Source: Novosphingobium decolorationis
GTDB lineage: Bacteria; Pseudomonadota; Alphaproteobacteria; Sphingomonadales; Sphingomonadaceae
Assembly (NCBI RefSeq): GCF_018417475.1
Contig: NZ_CP054856.1
Location: forward strand, 4,247,001 to 4,311,000
Length of the DNA stretch: 64,000 nt
Reading direction: 5' to 3'
Made by a program: the position numbers and the translations under genes. How positions within the stretch are numbered: position 1 is the first letter of the stretch; each line of letters opens with the position of its first letter. The notes under the pieces were generated by a model, which worked only from the letters and a program-made list of their open reading frames with translations, searched no databases and was not told the DNA's origin. Shown piece after piece: positions 40,501-49,231 of this stretch.

Positions 40501-40781
40501 GCCTGCGTCCGATCCTGATGACCTCGCTGGCCTTCGGCATCGGTGTGATCCCGCTCGCGATCTCCTCGGGCGCGGGTGCGGGCGGACAGAACGCCATCGG
40601 CCGTGCGGTCGTGGGCGGCATGTTCACCGCGACCGTCCTCGCGATCTTCTTCGTGCCGATGTTCTTCGTGGTCGTCAGCCATCTCTTCGGACATGGCCGC
40701 GACAACGAGACCTCGCAGGAGGAAGGCAACGAAGCGAACCAGGGCGCTGCCTCGGGCAGCCAGGCCCCGGAGGGCAACTGA
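37590..40781 (+). CDS. RND multidrug efflux pump, AcrB/MexB-like
   Basis: Inner-membrane trimeric pump of 1063 residues, full length for the HAE1 family. It starts MARYFIDRPIFAWVIAIVAM, includes the TM4 proton-relay motif GLLVDDAIVVVENVERLIQT and the GFLPDEDQGV periplasmic segment, and ends with TM12 (VGGMFTATVLAIFFVPMFFV) plus a short acidic, Gln/Gly-rich tail. It is the central component of the second tripartite system and is likely to have a broad substrate range. It differs clearly from the MexI-like pump at the left edge, so the window carries two RND pumps of different subgroups. Confidence 0.96.
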   Translation: MARYFIDRPIFAWVIAIVAMMFGILAIRSLPVSQFPEIAPPTVTINATYPGADADTLEQTTTQIIEQQLKGIDNLRYFSSQSSSAGAVTITLTFEQGTDPDIAQVQVQNKLQAAQSLLPQPVQRQGVTVAKSAASFLVVVGLYSEDGSHSANDLSDYVVSQVQDPVSRINGVGELMVFGTQYAMRVWVDPLKLRSYNLTMGDVRAAIEAQNAQVSAGQIGQLPSSKEQQLNATVSVQSRLTSPDEFDNIRLATNAGGGVVRLRDVARTELGADTYGFDVQYNGKPASGFGVRLASGANALDTVEAVKEEVSRISEGFPPDVKVVYPYDTTPFVRLSVEQVIHTLVEAVVLVFLVMFLFLQNWRATLIPTIAVPVVLLGTFGIMAGLGYTINQLTLFGMVLAIGLLVDDAIVVVENVERLIQTEHLSPKDAARKSMDEISGALIGIAMVLSAVFLPMAFQSGSTGVIFRQFSLTIVSSMVLSVLVALILTPALCATILKPHDPSKLEGNGLLARFFRWFNDTFDRGTDRYEKGVKRTARSWKRSGLLYLLLVAGVGFIFFRLPGGFLPDEDQGVVLTQVMAPPGSTLPRTEEALKEVRRHFLEDEKDNVQAVFTISGFSFMGRGQNAAIAFVRLKDWEERSGSENAAQAIVGRAMGALGQYRDATIFALIPPAVSELGNAAGFDVWLTDTDGIGHDKLLAARNQLMGAAMADPAIMQIMPVSLDDAPQLKVDVDQDKASALGLDLGTINTEISTAWGGAYVNDFLDRGRTKRVYLQAQEEYRDSPDDLDSFYVRGADGQMSPYSAFSDVSWRNAPTMLTRYNGRPAMELQGAPAAGLSTGDAMAKMTELHAQLPPGTSLDWTGLSYEERMGSGQAPALYALSLAVVFLCLAALYESWSVPIAVILVVPLGVLGALGAAWLTGLNNDIYLQVGIITTIGVSAKNAILIIEFAEERVQSGMDAFSAAIEAARLRLRPILMTSLAFGIGVIPLAISSGAGAGGQNAIGRAVVGGMFTATVLAIFFVPMFFVVVSHLFGHGRDNETSQEEGNEANQGAASGSQAPEGN

Positions 40782-40782
40782 G

Positions 40783-42225
40783 ATGAAGACACGCATTCTA
40801 CCGATCGCGGCGGGCGCGCTGCTCCTGGCCGGGTGCAACATGGCACCCGACTATGAGCGGCCGACCGGCGCCATTCCCCAGGCCATGCCGCAGGGCGGGG
40901 TCTATCCGAGTGCGGCAAGCGATGCCCCGGACATGTCGCGCACGGGCTGGCAGGACTTCTTCCTCGAGGAACGTCTGCGCCAGGTCATCGCGATGGGGCT
41001 GGAGGAGAACCGGGATCTGCGCATTGCCGCGGCCAATGTCCTCCAGGCCCGCGCCCAGTTCACCACCCAGCGCGCGGCGTTGTTCCCGACGCTGAGCGCG
41101 GGGGGCACCGCGACCTACACCAACAACTTCGCGGCGATGACGGGGCAGACCCAGAACTCGAGCGATATCGAGATCTATCAGGGAACGCTCGGTATCTCGG
41201 CCTTCGAACTTGATCTGTTCGGGCGCGTACGCAACCAGTCGCGCGCGGCGCAGGAGCAGTTCTTCGCAAGCGAGGAAGCGCAGCGCTCCACCCGCATCAG
41301 CCTGATCGCGGAGATCGCCAACGCCTGGCTGACGATGGCGAGCGATGCGGACCAGCTGGCGCTTGCCCGCCGGACCAAGGACGCTTTCGAGAAGACGCTG
41401 GATCTCACGCGGGCGCAGTTCGAGATCGGCACCGGCAGCGAGCTGGAGGTGCGCCAGGCCGAAACCAGCTACGAGGGCGCGGTCAACGACATCGCCGTGC
41501 TCGAGACTGCGCTGGCGCAGGACCAGAACGCGCTCAACCTGCTGGCCGGGACGACCGTTCCGCGCGAACTGCTGCCCTCGACGCTGGGCACCGAGGATCT
41601 GGTGCGTCAGGATCTTCCGGTGGGGCTGTCCTCCGATGTTCTCCTCTCGCGTCCCGACGTGCTCCAGGCCGAGCACCAGCTGATCGCCGAGAACGCGAAC
41701 ATCGGTGCGGCGCGCGCGGCCTTCTTCCCGACGATCTCGCTGACGGGCACGCTGGGCACGATCAGCACCGCGCTGTCGGGGCTCTTCAAGGACGGCAGCT
41801 ACACCTACAACGCCGCGCCTTCGGCCAGCTTGCCGCTGTTCGACGGCGGCGCGCGTTCGGGCAACCTGGCCTATGCCAAGGCGTCCAAGCAGGCTGCGGT
41901 GGCCACGTACGAGAAGGCGATCCAGACCGCGTTTCGCGAAGTCAGCGATGCCCTGGCCCAGCGTGGCCGCATCAACGAACAGGTCGCGGCGCAGATGCGC
42001 CGGACCAAGGCGGCGCAGGTCTCGGCAAACCTGGCCGAGGCGCGGTTCCGCAGCGGCGTGGATTCGTTCCTGACGACGCTCGACAGCCAGCGCACGGCCT
42101 ATGCCGCCGAACAGCAGCTCGTGAATACGCGGCTTCTGGAAGCGACCAACCTGATCGAGCTCTACCGCTCGCTCGGGGGCGGCGCCGATGTCGTGGTCGA
42201 GGACCAGGCGGGCGCAACCGACTAA
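40783..42225 (+). CDS. Outer-membrane factor lipoprotein, NodT/OprM family (AcrAB partner)
   Basis: Channel protein of 480 residues with lipobox LLAGC (Cys18). The two efflux repeats (EENRDLRIAAANVLQARAQF; DRRG-free second repeat starting LLSRPDVLQAEHQLIAENAN) give the TolC fold. It completes the second tripartite pump. The gene starts one base after the pump stop, so the three genes are one operon. It is closely similar in plan to the first outer-membrane factor at 33598, and the two may be exchangeable. Confidence 0.94.
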   Translation: MKTRILPIAAGALLLAGCNMAPDYERPTGAIPQAMPQGGVYPSAASDAPDMSRTGWQDFFLEERLRQVIAMGLEENRDLRIAAANVLQARAQFTTQRAALFPTLSAGGTATYTNNFAAMTGQTQNSSDIEIYQGTLGISAFELDLFGRVRNQSRAAQEQFFASEEAQRSTRISLIAEIANAWLTMASDADQLALARRTKDAFEKTLDLTRAQFEIGTGSELEVRQAETSYEGAVNDIAVLETALAQDQNALNLLAGTTVPRELLPSTLGTEDLVRQDLPVGLSSDVLLSRPDVLQAEHQLIAENANIGAARAAFFPTISLTGTLGTISTALSGLFKDGSYTYNAAPSASLPLFDGGARSGNLAYAKASKQAAVATYEKAIQTAFREVSDALAQRGRINEQVAAQMRRTKAAQVSANLAEARFRSGVDSFLTTLDSQRTAYAAEQQLVNTRLLEATNLIELYRSLGGGADVVVEDQAGATD

Positions 42226-42251
42226 GTCGCTTGTGACGGACTAATCAGCAG

Positions 42252-42288
42252 AAACGCCTCTTCGTCGGGAATGGACGGAGAGGCGTTT
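42252..42288 (+). terminator. Rho-independent terminator after the AcrAB-like operon
   Basis: AAACGCCTCT pairs with AGAGGCGTTT across a short loop and is followed by a T run. It lies 26 bases past the outer-membrane factor. The diguanylate cyclase stop at 42310 is just beyond, so the hairpin may serve both directions. Confidence 0.85.
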
Positions 42289-42309
42289 TCGCTTGCGGGC
42301 AGGGGGGCA

Positions 42310-44121
42310 TCAAGTCGCCCGGCGCTCGTCCTTGCGGGGCTGGGCTACCTCGACGCGGTTTCGGCCCAGGTCCTTGGCGCGGTAGAGCGCCGCATCGGCG
42401 GTGCGCAGAAGCTTGGCGGCCGGGCAATGGTCGGGCGTGGTCGCCAGTCCGATCGAAACGGTGACCGGGCCAAGCGGCTCCCCATGATGCAGGATTTCGA
42501 GGCCGCCGATCCGTGCGCGCAGATCCTCGGCGCGTTCCATCGCCTGCGCGCTGTCGGTACCGGGCAACATGACGAGGAACTCCTCGCCGCCGTATCGGAA
42601 GATCCGGGTGTCCTCGCGCAAGGCCTGGCGCAGCGCGGTGCCAATGGCGCGCAGGACCGCATCGCCAGCTTCGTGGCCAAAGCCGTCGTTGATGCGCTTG
42701 AAATGGTCGATGTCCAGCATCAGGAAGGAGAGGACGCCTGCCTCCCGTTCGGCCTTGGCCAGCGAGAGAGGCAGTTCCTCTTCGAAATTGCGGCGGTTGG
42801 ACAGCCCGGTCAGCGAATCGGTGAGCGCCATGGCCTGGAGCCGCTCGCGCAGCCGCAGGTTGGAAAGCGCGAGGCCGATATTCTCGCTCAGCATCTGGAG
42901 ATAGTTTTCCGGGAACCGCTGCTCGCCGCGGGCCTTGCGCGACTCGAAGTAGATCAGCCCCAGCGTCTGGCGCTGGGCAATCAGGGGCAGGCAGAGTGTA
43001 TCGGGAAGCTCGTCCGCGCCATCCAGATCGAGGTGCGTGCAGGGCACGTCGATGGTCTCGCCCGCTGGGCGGTGCGGCAGGCCGCGACGAAGCGCCCAGC
43101 AGTCCAACGTCGAAAACGCGCGCCCCGAGTGCTGGGGATCCAGCCAGTTTCCGGTCTCCTCCAGGCGATTGCTGTCCGGGTCGAGCACATAGAGCCGTCC
43201 TGCAAAGCCGGGCACGATCTCGGGTACGAAGCGCCGGACCACGTCAGTAAGTGCATCCAGGGTATCGCAACCTTGCATGCGCTGGGTCATGCGGGCGAGG
43301 AGTGCGCGCGAGGCACGTTCGGCCTCCTGGACCGCTTCGAGGCGCTGGCGCTCGATGCCGTTCTCGCGGAACACGCGGATCGCCTGGGCCATGTCGCCGA
43401 TCTCGTCGACATCCTCGTACGTAGGGGGCTCCACGCCGTAGTCCTGCGCGGCAAGACGGTTGACGACGTCGGAGAGGCGCACGACCGGGCGCAGGACCCG
43501 TCGCTTGAACACGAAGTAGAGGACGCACAGGAACAGGAACGCGGTGATCGCCAGCATGACTTCGGAAGTCGTGCGCCAGATACGGGAAATTCGGGTCGCC
43601 TCGGCGATCTCGATTTCGGTGCGTTGGTCGAGCTGTTCCTGAAAGCGTTCGACCATGGTGATGGCGCGATCGAGTTCGCGTTCGTATTCGGCGCCGAACA
43701 GGATCTGGCGTGCGCGCGGCGTGTTGCCAGCGGCTTGCGCGGCGAGGGCCTCTGTCTGTTCATCGCGCAGCGAATCGGCCCAGCGCAGGCCTTCACGCAG
43801 GACCGCGACCTCTCCGGGCGTGGCCCCGGCCTCGGCGATGCGGCGCAGCCGTTCTTCCAGCTTGTCGGTATCGGCCGCCTCGCGGGTGTAGAGCACCTGG
43901 TAGGTGGCATCGTCGGTGTTGAGATACTGGCGCGCGCGATCGGTCAGCCGATACACATCCTCGGCAAGTCGCTCGGTCGCGCGGTCGAGGGCAAAGCGCC
44001 GCTCCACGGCGACACGCTCCTGCTCCTGCGCGCTGGAGGAAAGGAGCATCGTGGTTCCGGACACGAGCGTGAGGAGAACCGTGGCCCCGTAGGCCCAATT
44101 GGTGATGGTTGCGAGCCGCAT
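42310..44121 (-). CDS. Membrane-bound diguanylate cyclase (HAMP-GAF-GGDEF)
   Basis: Makes cyclic-di-GMP. The 603 residues carry an N-terminal helix (YGATVLLTLVSGTTMLLSSS), a periplasmic helical sensor (about residues 35-185), a second helix (VMLAITAFLFLCVLYFVF), a HAMP linker, a GAF-like domain (about residues 275-430) and a GGDEF domain. The active-site loop is GGEEF at residues 511-515, which is a functional variant, preceded by FLMLDIDHFKRINDGFGHEA. The allosteric I-site position reads REDT rather than RxxD, so product inhibition may be weak or absent. No phosphodiesterase EAL domain is attached. Confidence 0.95.
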   Translation of the reverse strand: MRLATITNWAYGATVLLTLVSGTTMLLSSSAQEQERVAVERRFALDRATERLAEDVYRLTDRARQYLNTDDATYQVLYTREAADTDKLEERLRRIAEAGATPGEVAVLREGLRWADSLRDEQTEALAAQAAGNTPRARQILFGAEYERELDRAITMVERFQEQLDQRTEIEIAEATRISRIWRTTSEVMLAITAFLFLCVLYFVFKRRVLRPVVRLSDVVNRLAAQDYGVEPPTYEDVDEIGDMAQAIRVFRENGIERQRLEAVQEAERASRALLARMTQRMQGCDTLDALTDVVRRFVPEIVPGFAGRLYVLDPDSNRLEETGNWLDPQHSGRAFSTLDCWALRRGLPHRPAGETIDVPCTHLDLDGADELPDTLCLPLIAQRQTLGLIYFESRKARGEQRFPENYLQMLSENIGLALSNLRLRERLQAMALTDSLTGLSNRRNFEEELPLSLAKAEREAGVLSFLMLDIDHFKRINDGFGHEAGDAVLRAIGTALRQALREDTRIFRYGGEEFLVMLPGTDSAQAMERAEDLRARIGGLEILHHGEPLGPVTVSIGLATTPDHCPAAKLLRTADAALYRAKDLGRNRVEVAQPRKDERRAT

Positions 44122-44282
44122 GGTCCTCGGCGGTTAGGAGCAGGATGCTAAATTTCGTGTTAAGCCACACGTACTCTCATAGGCCTAATACGCAAAGAGC
44201 CCGCCGCAACAGCCCAAGGAAAAGGTGCGTTCGCCCGTACCCGACCAAACTGGCCGGTGAACGATGATCTCGACAGTTAGGG

Positions 44283-44304
44283 GAGGGCGAAGGCGATGGC
44301 CCTC
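44283..44304. repeat. Short palindromic repeat at the left flank of the uronate cluster
   Basis: GAGGGC...GCCCTC hairpin inside the text GGCGATGGCCCTCGGA, followed by an AACCCTTTTTCC run. The same 16-base text recurs in the same orientation at 54445-54460, right after the uronate cluster. The rest of the 44122-44337 gap shows nothing. Confidence 0.55.
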
Positions 44305-44337
44305 GGAACCCTTTTTCCTGAACTTGAAGTCAGGAGA

Positions 44338-45705
44338 TCATCCGGCAAAAACCTCCGCTGTATCGGCATTCCAGGTGCCGCCAAGAAGGCCCTCTGGTGC
44401 AAACAGCTGGCGGGCCAATTCGGTGTCCTCGTGGGTCCGGGCCAGCGTCGCCAACTCATCCGTCATGGGGTCTTCGAGTGGGCCGTTCGCGCCGCGCAGA
44501 TGGCGAAACCAGGCCTTGAGCGCGGTGAGGATGGCCGGGCAGGAGCGCCCGGCCTCACGGTTGGCTTCAAGCGTTTCGAGCCAACGCTGCGGGATCTTCT
44601 GGCTGCCGTCCATCGCGATCTGGGCGAGGCGATGCTCCAGCGCGGGGTTCTCGAAGCGCGCAAGCAGGGCCTTGGCGTAGGCATCCAGGTCCTGGCCGGG
44701 CGCGGGTGTCAGCGTGGGCGCGGCTTCCCTGCGCATGAGGTCCTCGATCACCGGGCGGATGGCCGGATCGGCCACGGCCTCGTGCACGAAGGTGTGCCCG
44801 GCGGCGAGGCCGATATAGGCGAGCGCGGAGTGCGCGCCGTTCAGCATGCGCAGCTTGGCGGCTTCGTACGGCGTGACCTCGGCTACGATCTGCACGCCGA
44901 CATCCTCCCAGGCAGGGCGGGGCCCTGCGAAGCGATCCTCGATCACCCACTGGCTGAAGGCCTCGGTGACGACGCAGGCTTCGTCGGCCAGGCCAAGCTG
45001 CTGGGCGACAGCCACGCGGTCGGCGTCGGTCGTCGCGGGCACGATGCGGTCGACCATCGTGCCGGGGAAGGTGCAGGTCTGTGCGATCCAGGCACCCAGT
45101 TCGGGATCGTGATGCGCACACCATTGGCCCAGCAGCCTCTCCAGCGTGCGCCCATTGTCCGCGAGGTTGTCGCACGACAGGAGTGTGAGGCCCGGCAGCC
45201 CCAGCGCGCGCCGGCGCGCGAGCCCCTCGCCAAGGAAGCCGTAGATCGAACCTTCATCGGCGCGTTCGAGGTCGAGGCTCCCATCGCCCTTGCGGCAATA
45301 GCCCTTCTCGGTGACGGTGAAGCTGGCGATGTGCGTGTCCGGGGCCGCGAGGCGCTCCAGGATGGCGGCACGGTCGGCCGGGCCCACGAGGACTTCGTGG
45401 ACGGCGCCGACCACGCGCAGGCGCGGCGTGCCCGCACCGCGCTCCGCGACGGTGTAGAGCCCTCCTTGCGGCATGAGCTGCTCGGCCACGCTGGCCGAGC
45501 GCAGCGAGATCCCGCAGATGCCCCAGCGCGTATCGCCCGCGTCCATTGCGCGGTCGGTGTACCAGGCCTGGTGCGCGCGGTGGAAGGCGCCGATGCCGAA
45601 GTGGACAATGCCCATGCGCGTCTGTGCACGGTCATGCGTGAAGCGCGCGTCTGCCGGGACGCTGGCCAGGGTCTCAGGCGACAGGCGAGGCAGGGCGTCG
45701 GTCAC
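44338..45705 (-). CDS. uxuB: D-mannonate oxidoreductase (fructuronate reductase)
   Basis: NAD-dependent long-chain polyol dehydrogenase of 455 residues. It interconverts D-fructuronate and D-mannonate in hexuronate breakdown. Family marks are the N-terminal Rossmann segment (GIVHFGIGAFHRAHQAWYTD) and the catalytic KLRMLNGAHSALAYIG block, with TFPGTMVDRIVPAT between. It could be mistaken for mannitol dehydrogenase, but the neighbours fix its role. Its start overlaps the UxaC stop by four bases (ATGA), so the two are translationally coupled. It is the last gene of the uxuR-uxaC-uxuB operon. Confidence 0.93.
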   Translation of the reverse strand: MTDALPRLSPETLASVPADARFTHDRAQTRMGIVHFGIGAFHRAHQAWYTDRAMDAGDTRWGICGISLRSASVAEQLMPQGGLYTVAERGAGTPRLRVVGAVHEVLVGPADRAAILERLAAPDTHIASFTVTEKGYCRKGDGSLDLERADEGSIYGFLGEGLARRRALGLPGLTLLSCDNLADNGRTLERLLGQWCAHHDPELGAWIAQTCTFPGTMVDRIVPATTDADRVAVAQQLGLADEACVVTEAFSQWVIEDRFAGPRPAWEDVGVQIVAEVTPYEAAKLRMLNGAHSALAYIGLAAGHTFVHEAVADPAIRPVIEDLMRREAAPTLTPAPGQDLDAYAKALLARFENPALEHRLAQIAMDGSQKIPQRWLETLEANREAGRSCPAILTALKAWFRHLRGANGPLEDPMTDELATLARTHEDTELARQLFAPEGLLGGTWNADTAEVFAG

Positions 45706-47102
45706 AGCTTGTAGGCCTTTTTGGCAAGATCGTAGGCGAGATCGCGGGCGAGTTCGGCCGCTTCCCAGTCTTCCAGGCGGTGCTCCATGACCAGTTCGGC
45801 CAGGAAGCCGCAGTCGATCCGGCGCGCCAGGTCATGGCGCGCGGGGATCGACAGGAAAGCGCGGGTGTCGTCGTTGAAGCCCACGGTGTTATAGAAACCG
45901 GCGGTCTCGGTGACCGAGCGGCGGAAGCGGCGCATGCCTTCGGGACTGTCGTGGAACCACCAGGCCGGGCCCAGGCGCAGGCAGGGATAGTGCCCGGCCA
46001 GCGGCGCCAGTTCGCGCGCGTAGACGCTCTCGTCCAGCGTGAAGAGGATGAGCGTGAAGTCAGCCTCGTTGCCGAACCGGTCGAGCAGGGGCTTGAGGGC
46101 CCGGACGTACTCGGTCGAAACCGGAATGTCGGCGCCCTTGTCGCGCCCGAAACGCTCGAACACGCGGGCGTTGTGGTTGCGGAAGGAGCCGGGGTGGAGC
46201 TGCATGACGAGCCCGTCCTCCAGGCTCATCGCCGCCATTTCGGTCAGCATCTGGGCGCGGAACAGCTCGGCATCTCCCGATGTGCCCTTGCCCGTGACGA
46301 CCCTGTCGAAAAGCGCTTCGGCCTCGGCGTGGGGGAGGTCGGCCGTGCGTGCGGTGGGGTGGCCGTGGTCGGTGCTCGTCGCGCCCATCCGGGCGAAGAA
46401 GGCGCGGCGCTGGCGGTGCGCGGCAAGGTAGCCCTGCCAGGTGCGGCAATCTTCGCCGGTGATCGCGCTGAAACGGTCAATATTGGCCTGGAAGCCTTCG
46501 AACTCGGGGTCGATCACCGGATCGGGGCGGTAGGCGGTGATGACCCGCCCCTGCCAACCCGAGGCGCGAATGGCGTCATGGTGCTCCAGCGTGTCGAGCG
46601 GGCTCTCTGTGGTCGCGATGACCTCGATGTTGAAGCGCTCGAACAGCGCGCGCGGGGCATAGTCCGGGCTCGCCAGCTTTTCGGTGATGGTGTCGAAGTA
46701 GAGATCGCTCGTCTGCGCTTCCAGCGCGACGTCGATCCCGAAGGCTTCGGCAAAGACCCAGTCGAGCCAGATGCGCGAAGGCGTGCCCCGGAACAGCTGG
46801 TAGCGTTCGGCAAAGAGGCGCCAGGCTGCGCGCGGATCCGCGCCCGAGCCGCCAAGGCCGAGGTCCTCGAGACGCACGCCTTGCGAATAGAGCATGCGGA
46901 AGATGTAGTGATCGGGCGCGAGCAGCAGCTCGGTGGCGTTGCCGAAGGGCGCGTTGGTCGCAAACCAGCGCGGATCGGTGTGCCCGTGGGGGCTGATGAT
47001 CGGCAGGCCGGCCACGCTCTCATAAAGGTCGCGGGCGAGAGTGCGCGTGGCGGGATCGGCCGGCAGCAGCCGGTCGGGATGCAGGCGTAGCGGTCGGGTC
47101 AT
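45702..47102 (-). CDS. uxaC: Glucuronate isomerase
   Basis: Metal-dependent isomerase of 466 residues (amidohydrolase superfamily). It converts D-glucuronate to D-fructuronate, or galacturonate to tagaturonate. Diagnostic features include LPIISPHGHTDPRWFATN near the N-terminus (metal-binding His pair), PDHYIFRMLYSQGV and the C-terminal GFNDDTRAFLSIPARHDLAR. It feeds UxuB, with which it overlaps. It lies eight bases after the GntR regulator stop, forming one operon. Confidence 0.96.
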   Translation of the reverse strand: MTRPLRLHPDRLLPADPATRTLARDLYESVAGLPIISPHGHTDPRWFATNAPFGNATELLLAPDHYIFRMLYSQGVRLEDLGLGGSGADPRAAWRLFAERYQLFRGTPSRIWLDWVFAEAFGIDVALEAQTSDLYFDTITEKLASPDYAPRALFERFNIEVIATTESPLDTLEHHDAIRASGWQGRVITAYRPDPVIDPEFEGFQANIDRFSAITGEDCRTWQGYLAAHRQRRAFFARMGATSTDHGHPTARTADLPHAEAEALFDRVVTGKGTSGDAELFRAQMLTEMAAMSLEDGLVMQLHPGSFRNHNARVFERFGRDKGADIPVSTEYVRALKPLLDRFGNEADFTLILFTLDESVYARELAPLAGHYPCLRLGPAWWFHDSPEGMRRFRRSVTETAGFYNTVGFNDDTRAFLSIPARHDLARRIDCGFLAELVMEHRLEDWEAAELARDLAYDLAKKAYKL

Positions 47103-47109
47103 GGGTGTG

Positions 47110-47901
47110 TCAGGCGGTCAGCCGGGCGTAGATCGCGCGCTTCGAGCGCGAGGCCTCACGCGCCTTTTCAACCGCCATTTCCTCCGTTGCAAAGAGCAGG
47201 CTTTCAAGAACCGCGCTCAGGTGGGCGCGCATGGCGTTGCGCGCGGCGGCAGGATCGCCAGCCCGCAGCGCGTCGAGAATGGCCGAGTGCTCCTCGACCA
47301 CGGGTTTGATATTGGCGGTGCGCGCCTTGGCGTGGACGAGCGCGCATTCGGGTGAGCTCTCGCGCTGGTTCCACAGGTGCTCCACGGCCTCGTAGATGGC
47401 GCGGTTGCGCGTTGCGCGGGCGATGCCGAGGTGAAAGTCGCGGTCAGCCAGCTCGCTTTCGGTGACGTCGTTGGTTTCGCGCGCGATGGCCTCGAGCGAG
47501 GCGGCGATGGCGGCGATATCCTTTTCGCTTGCCTGCGTAGCGGCAAGAGCCGCGCTCTCGCCCTCGATCAGGAGGCGGGCCTCGGTCAGCTCGAAGGCGG
47601 TGACGTTGATCCCGGGCTGGGCGGCCGCGCCGGGCATCTGCAGCACGTAGGCGCCCGAGCCCACGCGCACTTCGACCACGCCCTGCACCTCGAGCGCGAT
47701 CATCGTCTCGCGCACCGTGGTGCGGCTCACGTCATAGCGTGTGGCCAGTTCGCGCTCGGCGGGAAGGCGCGAGCCCACCGGAAACACGCCCTCGGAGATC
47801 TCGCGCAGCAGTGTCTGGGAGAGTTCCTGGTAGAGGCGGTCCTGCGGCTTGGCGGGTGCGCTTTCCGAGGCAGAGGCTGGTGCATGTGTCTGTCTGGACA
47901 T
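47110..47901 (-). CDS. uxuR: GntR-family regulator of hexuronate genes (FadR subfamily, UxuR-like)
   Basis: Regulator of 263 residues with an N-terminal winged helix (LPAERELATRYDVSRTTVRE, about residues 46-65, then VEVRVGSGAYVL) and a C-terminal FCD effector domain with metal-binding His positions (DRDFHLGIA; EEHSAILDAL; AMRAHL). ATG 47901 is used, because extension to 47961 would cross the operator at 47912-47924. It precedes uxaC-uxuB on the same strand and is divergent from manD-kdgK-GH2-exuT. It should repress both arms and itself until a uronate or mannonate intermediate binds. Confidence 0.93.
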   Translation of the reverse strand: MSRQTHAPASASESAPAKPQDRLYQELSQTLLREISEGVFPVGSRLPAERELATRYDVSRTTVRETMIALEVQGVVEVRVGSGAYVLQMPGAAAQPGINVTAFELTEARLLIEGESAALAATQASEKDIAAIAASLEAIARETNDVTESELADRDFHLGIARATRNRAIYEAVEHLWNQRESSPECALVHAKARTANIKPVVEEHSAILDALRAGDPAAARNAMRAHLSAVLESLLFATEEMAVEKAREASRSKRAIYARLTA

Positions 47902-47911
47902 CGAGATCTCG

Positions 47912-47924
47912 TTGGTCTGACCAA
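47912..47924. promoter_or_regulatory. UxuR-type operator
   Basis: TTGGTCTGACCAA is a perfect dyad (5-bp arms, 3-base centre) of the TTGGT...ACCAA form known for ExuR/UxuR sites. A second, degenerate copy, ATTGACAGACCAA, lies at 47935-47947. Paired sites in the divergent promoter fit control of both operons. Confidence 0.85.
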
Positions 47925-48008
47925 TTATTGAAGGATTGACAGACCAATTTAAGGTCGTCAAGACGGGACCTAACGTACCAGTCAGAACTCTGGGGGGGAA
48001 TAGCCAAG

Positions 48009-49217
48009 ATGAAGATTGAAGCGGCCCGCGTGATCGTCACGTGCCCCGGGCGCAATTTCGTGACCTTGAAGATCGTGACCGACCAAGGTGTCTACGGCAT
48101 CGGTGATGCCACGCTGAACGGCCGGGAAAAGGCAGTGGTTTCCTATCTGGAGGACCATGTCGTGCCGTGCCTTATCGGCATGGACCCGCGCCGGATCGAG
48201 GATATCTGGCAGTATCTCTACCGCGGGGCCTATTGGCGGCGTGGTCCGGTGACCATGCGCGCCATCGCGGCGGTCGACATGGCGCTGTGGGACATCAAGG
48301 GCAAGATGGCGGGCATGCCGGTCTATGACCTGCTGGGTGGCAAGAGCCGCGAGCGGGTCATGGTCTATGGCCATGCCAACGGCAGCGATATCGATGAGAC
48401 CGTCGAGGCAGTCGGCCAGTACATCGACATGGGCTACAAGGCGATTCGCGCGCAGACCGGCGTGCCGGGCATCAAGGATGCCTATGGGGTGGGCCGCGGC
48501 AAGCTCTACTATGAGCCGGCCGATGCCCAGCTGCCCTCTCTGACCGGGTGGGACACGCGCAAGGCCCTGAATTACGTGCCCAAGATGTTCGAGAAGCTGC
48601 GCGCGACCTACGGCTTTGATCACCACCTGCTGCACGATGGGCACCATCGCTATACGCCGCAGGAGGCCGCGAACCTGGGCAAGATGCTCGAGCCCTATCA
48701 GCTGTTCTGGCTGGAGGACTGCACCCCGGCCGAGAACCAGGAGGCCTTCCGCCTCGTGCGTGAGCACACGGTAACGCCGCTGGCCGTGGGTGAAATCTTC
48801 AACACGATCTGGGACGCCAAGGACCTGATCCAGAACCAGCTCATCGACTATATCCGCGCGACCGTGGTGGGGGCAGGCGGCCTGACGCACTTGCGCCGCA
48901 TTGCGGATCTGGCATCGCTCTACCAGGTGCGCACCGGTTGCCACGGCGCGACCGACCTGTCGCCTGTCACGATGGGCTGCGCACTCCATTTCGATACCTG
49001 GGTGCCCAACTTCGGGATCCAGGAATACATGCGCCACACCGAGGAGACCGACGCGGTCTTCCCGCACGACTACAGCTTTGACGATGGCCATCTGACGGTG
49101 GGGGACACACCCGGTCACGGGGTGGACATCGACGAGGAACTGGCCGCGAAGTACCCCTACAAGCCCGCCTACCTGCCGGTCGCCCGGCTCGAGGACGGGA
49201 CGATGTGGAACTGGTAG
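48009..49217 (+). CDS. manD: D-mannonate dehydratase, ManD type (enolase superfamily)
   Basis: Dehydrates D-mannonate to 2-keto-3-deoxy-D-gluconate. The 402 residues carry the functional positions I recall from the Novosphingobium aromaticivorans enzyme at identical numbering. They are metal ligands Asp210, Glu236 and Glu262, base residues Arg147 and Tyr159, and acid His212. The sequence shows [29 protein letters not shown] and a C-terminal LEDGTMWNW. Such close agreement supports true, high-efficiency mannonate dehydratase activity rather than the promiscuous or inactive ManD-like group. ATG 48009 begins just after the regulator's operator. It replaces the unrelated UxuA found in enterobacteria. 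Confidence 0.97.
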   Translation: MKIEAARVIVTCPGRNFVTLKIVTDQGVYGIGDATLNGREKAVVSYLEDHVVPCLIGMDPRRIEDIWQYLYRGAYWRRGPVTMRAIAAVDMALWDIKGKMAGMPVYDLLGGKSRERVMVYGHANGSDIDETVEAVGQYIDMGYKAIRAQTGVPGIKDAYGVGRGKLYYEPADAQLPSLTGWDTRKALNYVPKMFEKLRATYGFDHHLLHDGHHRYTPQEAANLGKMLEPYQLFWLEDCTPAENQEAFRLVREHTVTPLAVGEIFNTIWDAKDLIQNQLIDYIRATVVGAGGLTHLRRIADLASLYQVRTGCHGATDLSPVTMGCALHFDTWVPNFGIQEYMRHTEETDAVFPHDYSFDDGHLTVGDTPGHGVDIDEELAAKYPYKPAYLPVARLEDGTMWNW

Positions 49218-49231
49218 GAGGAACCGGCGAC

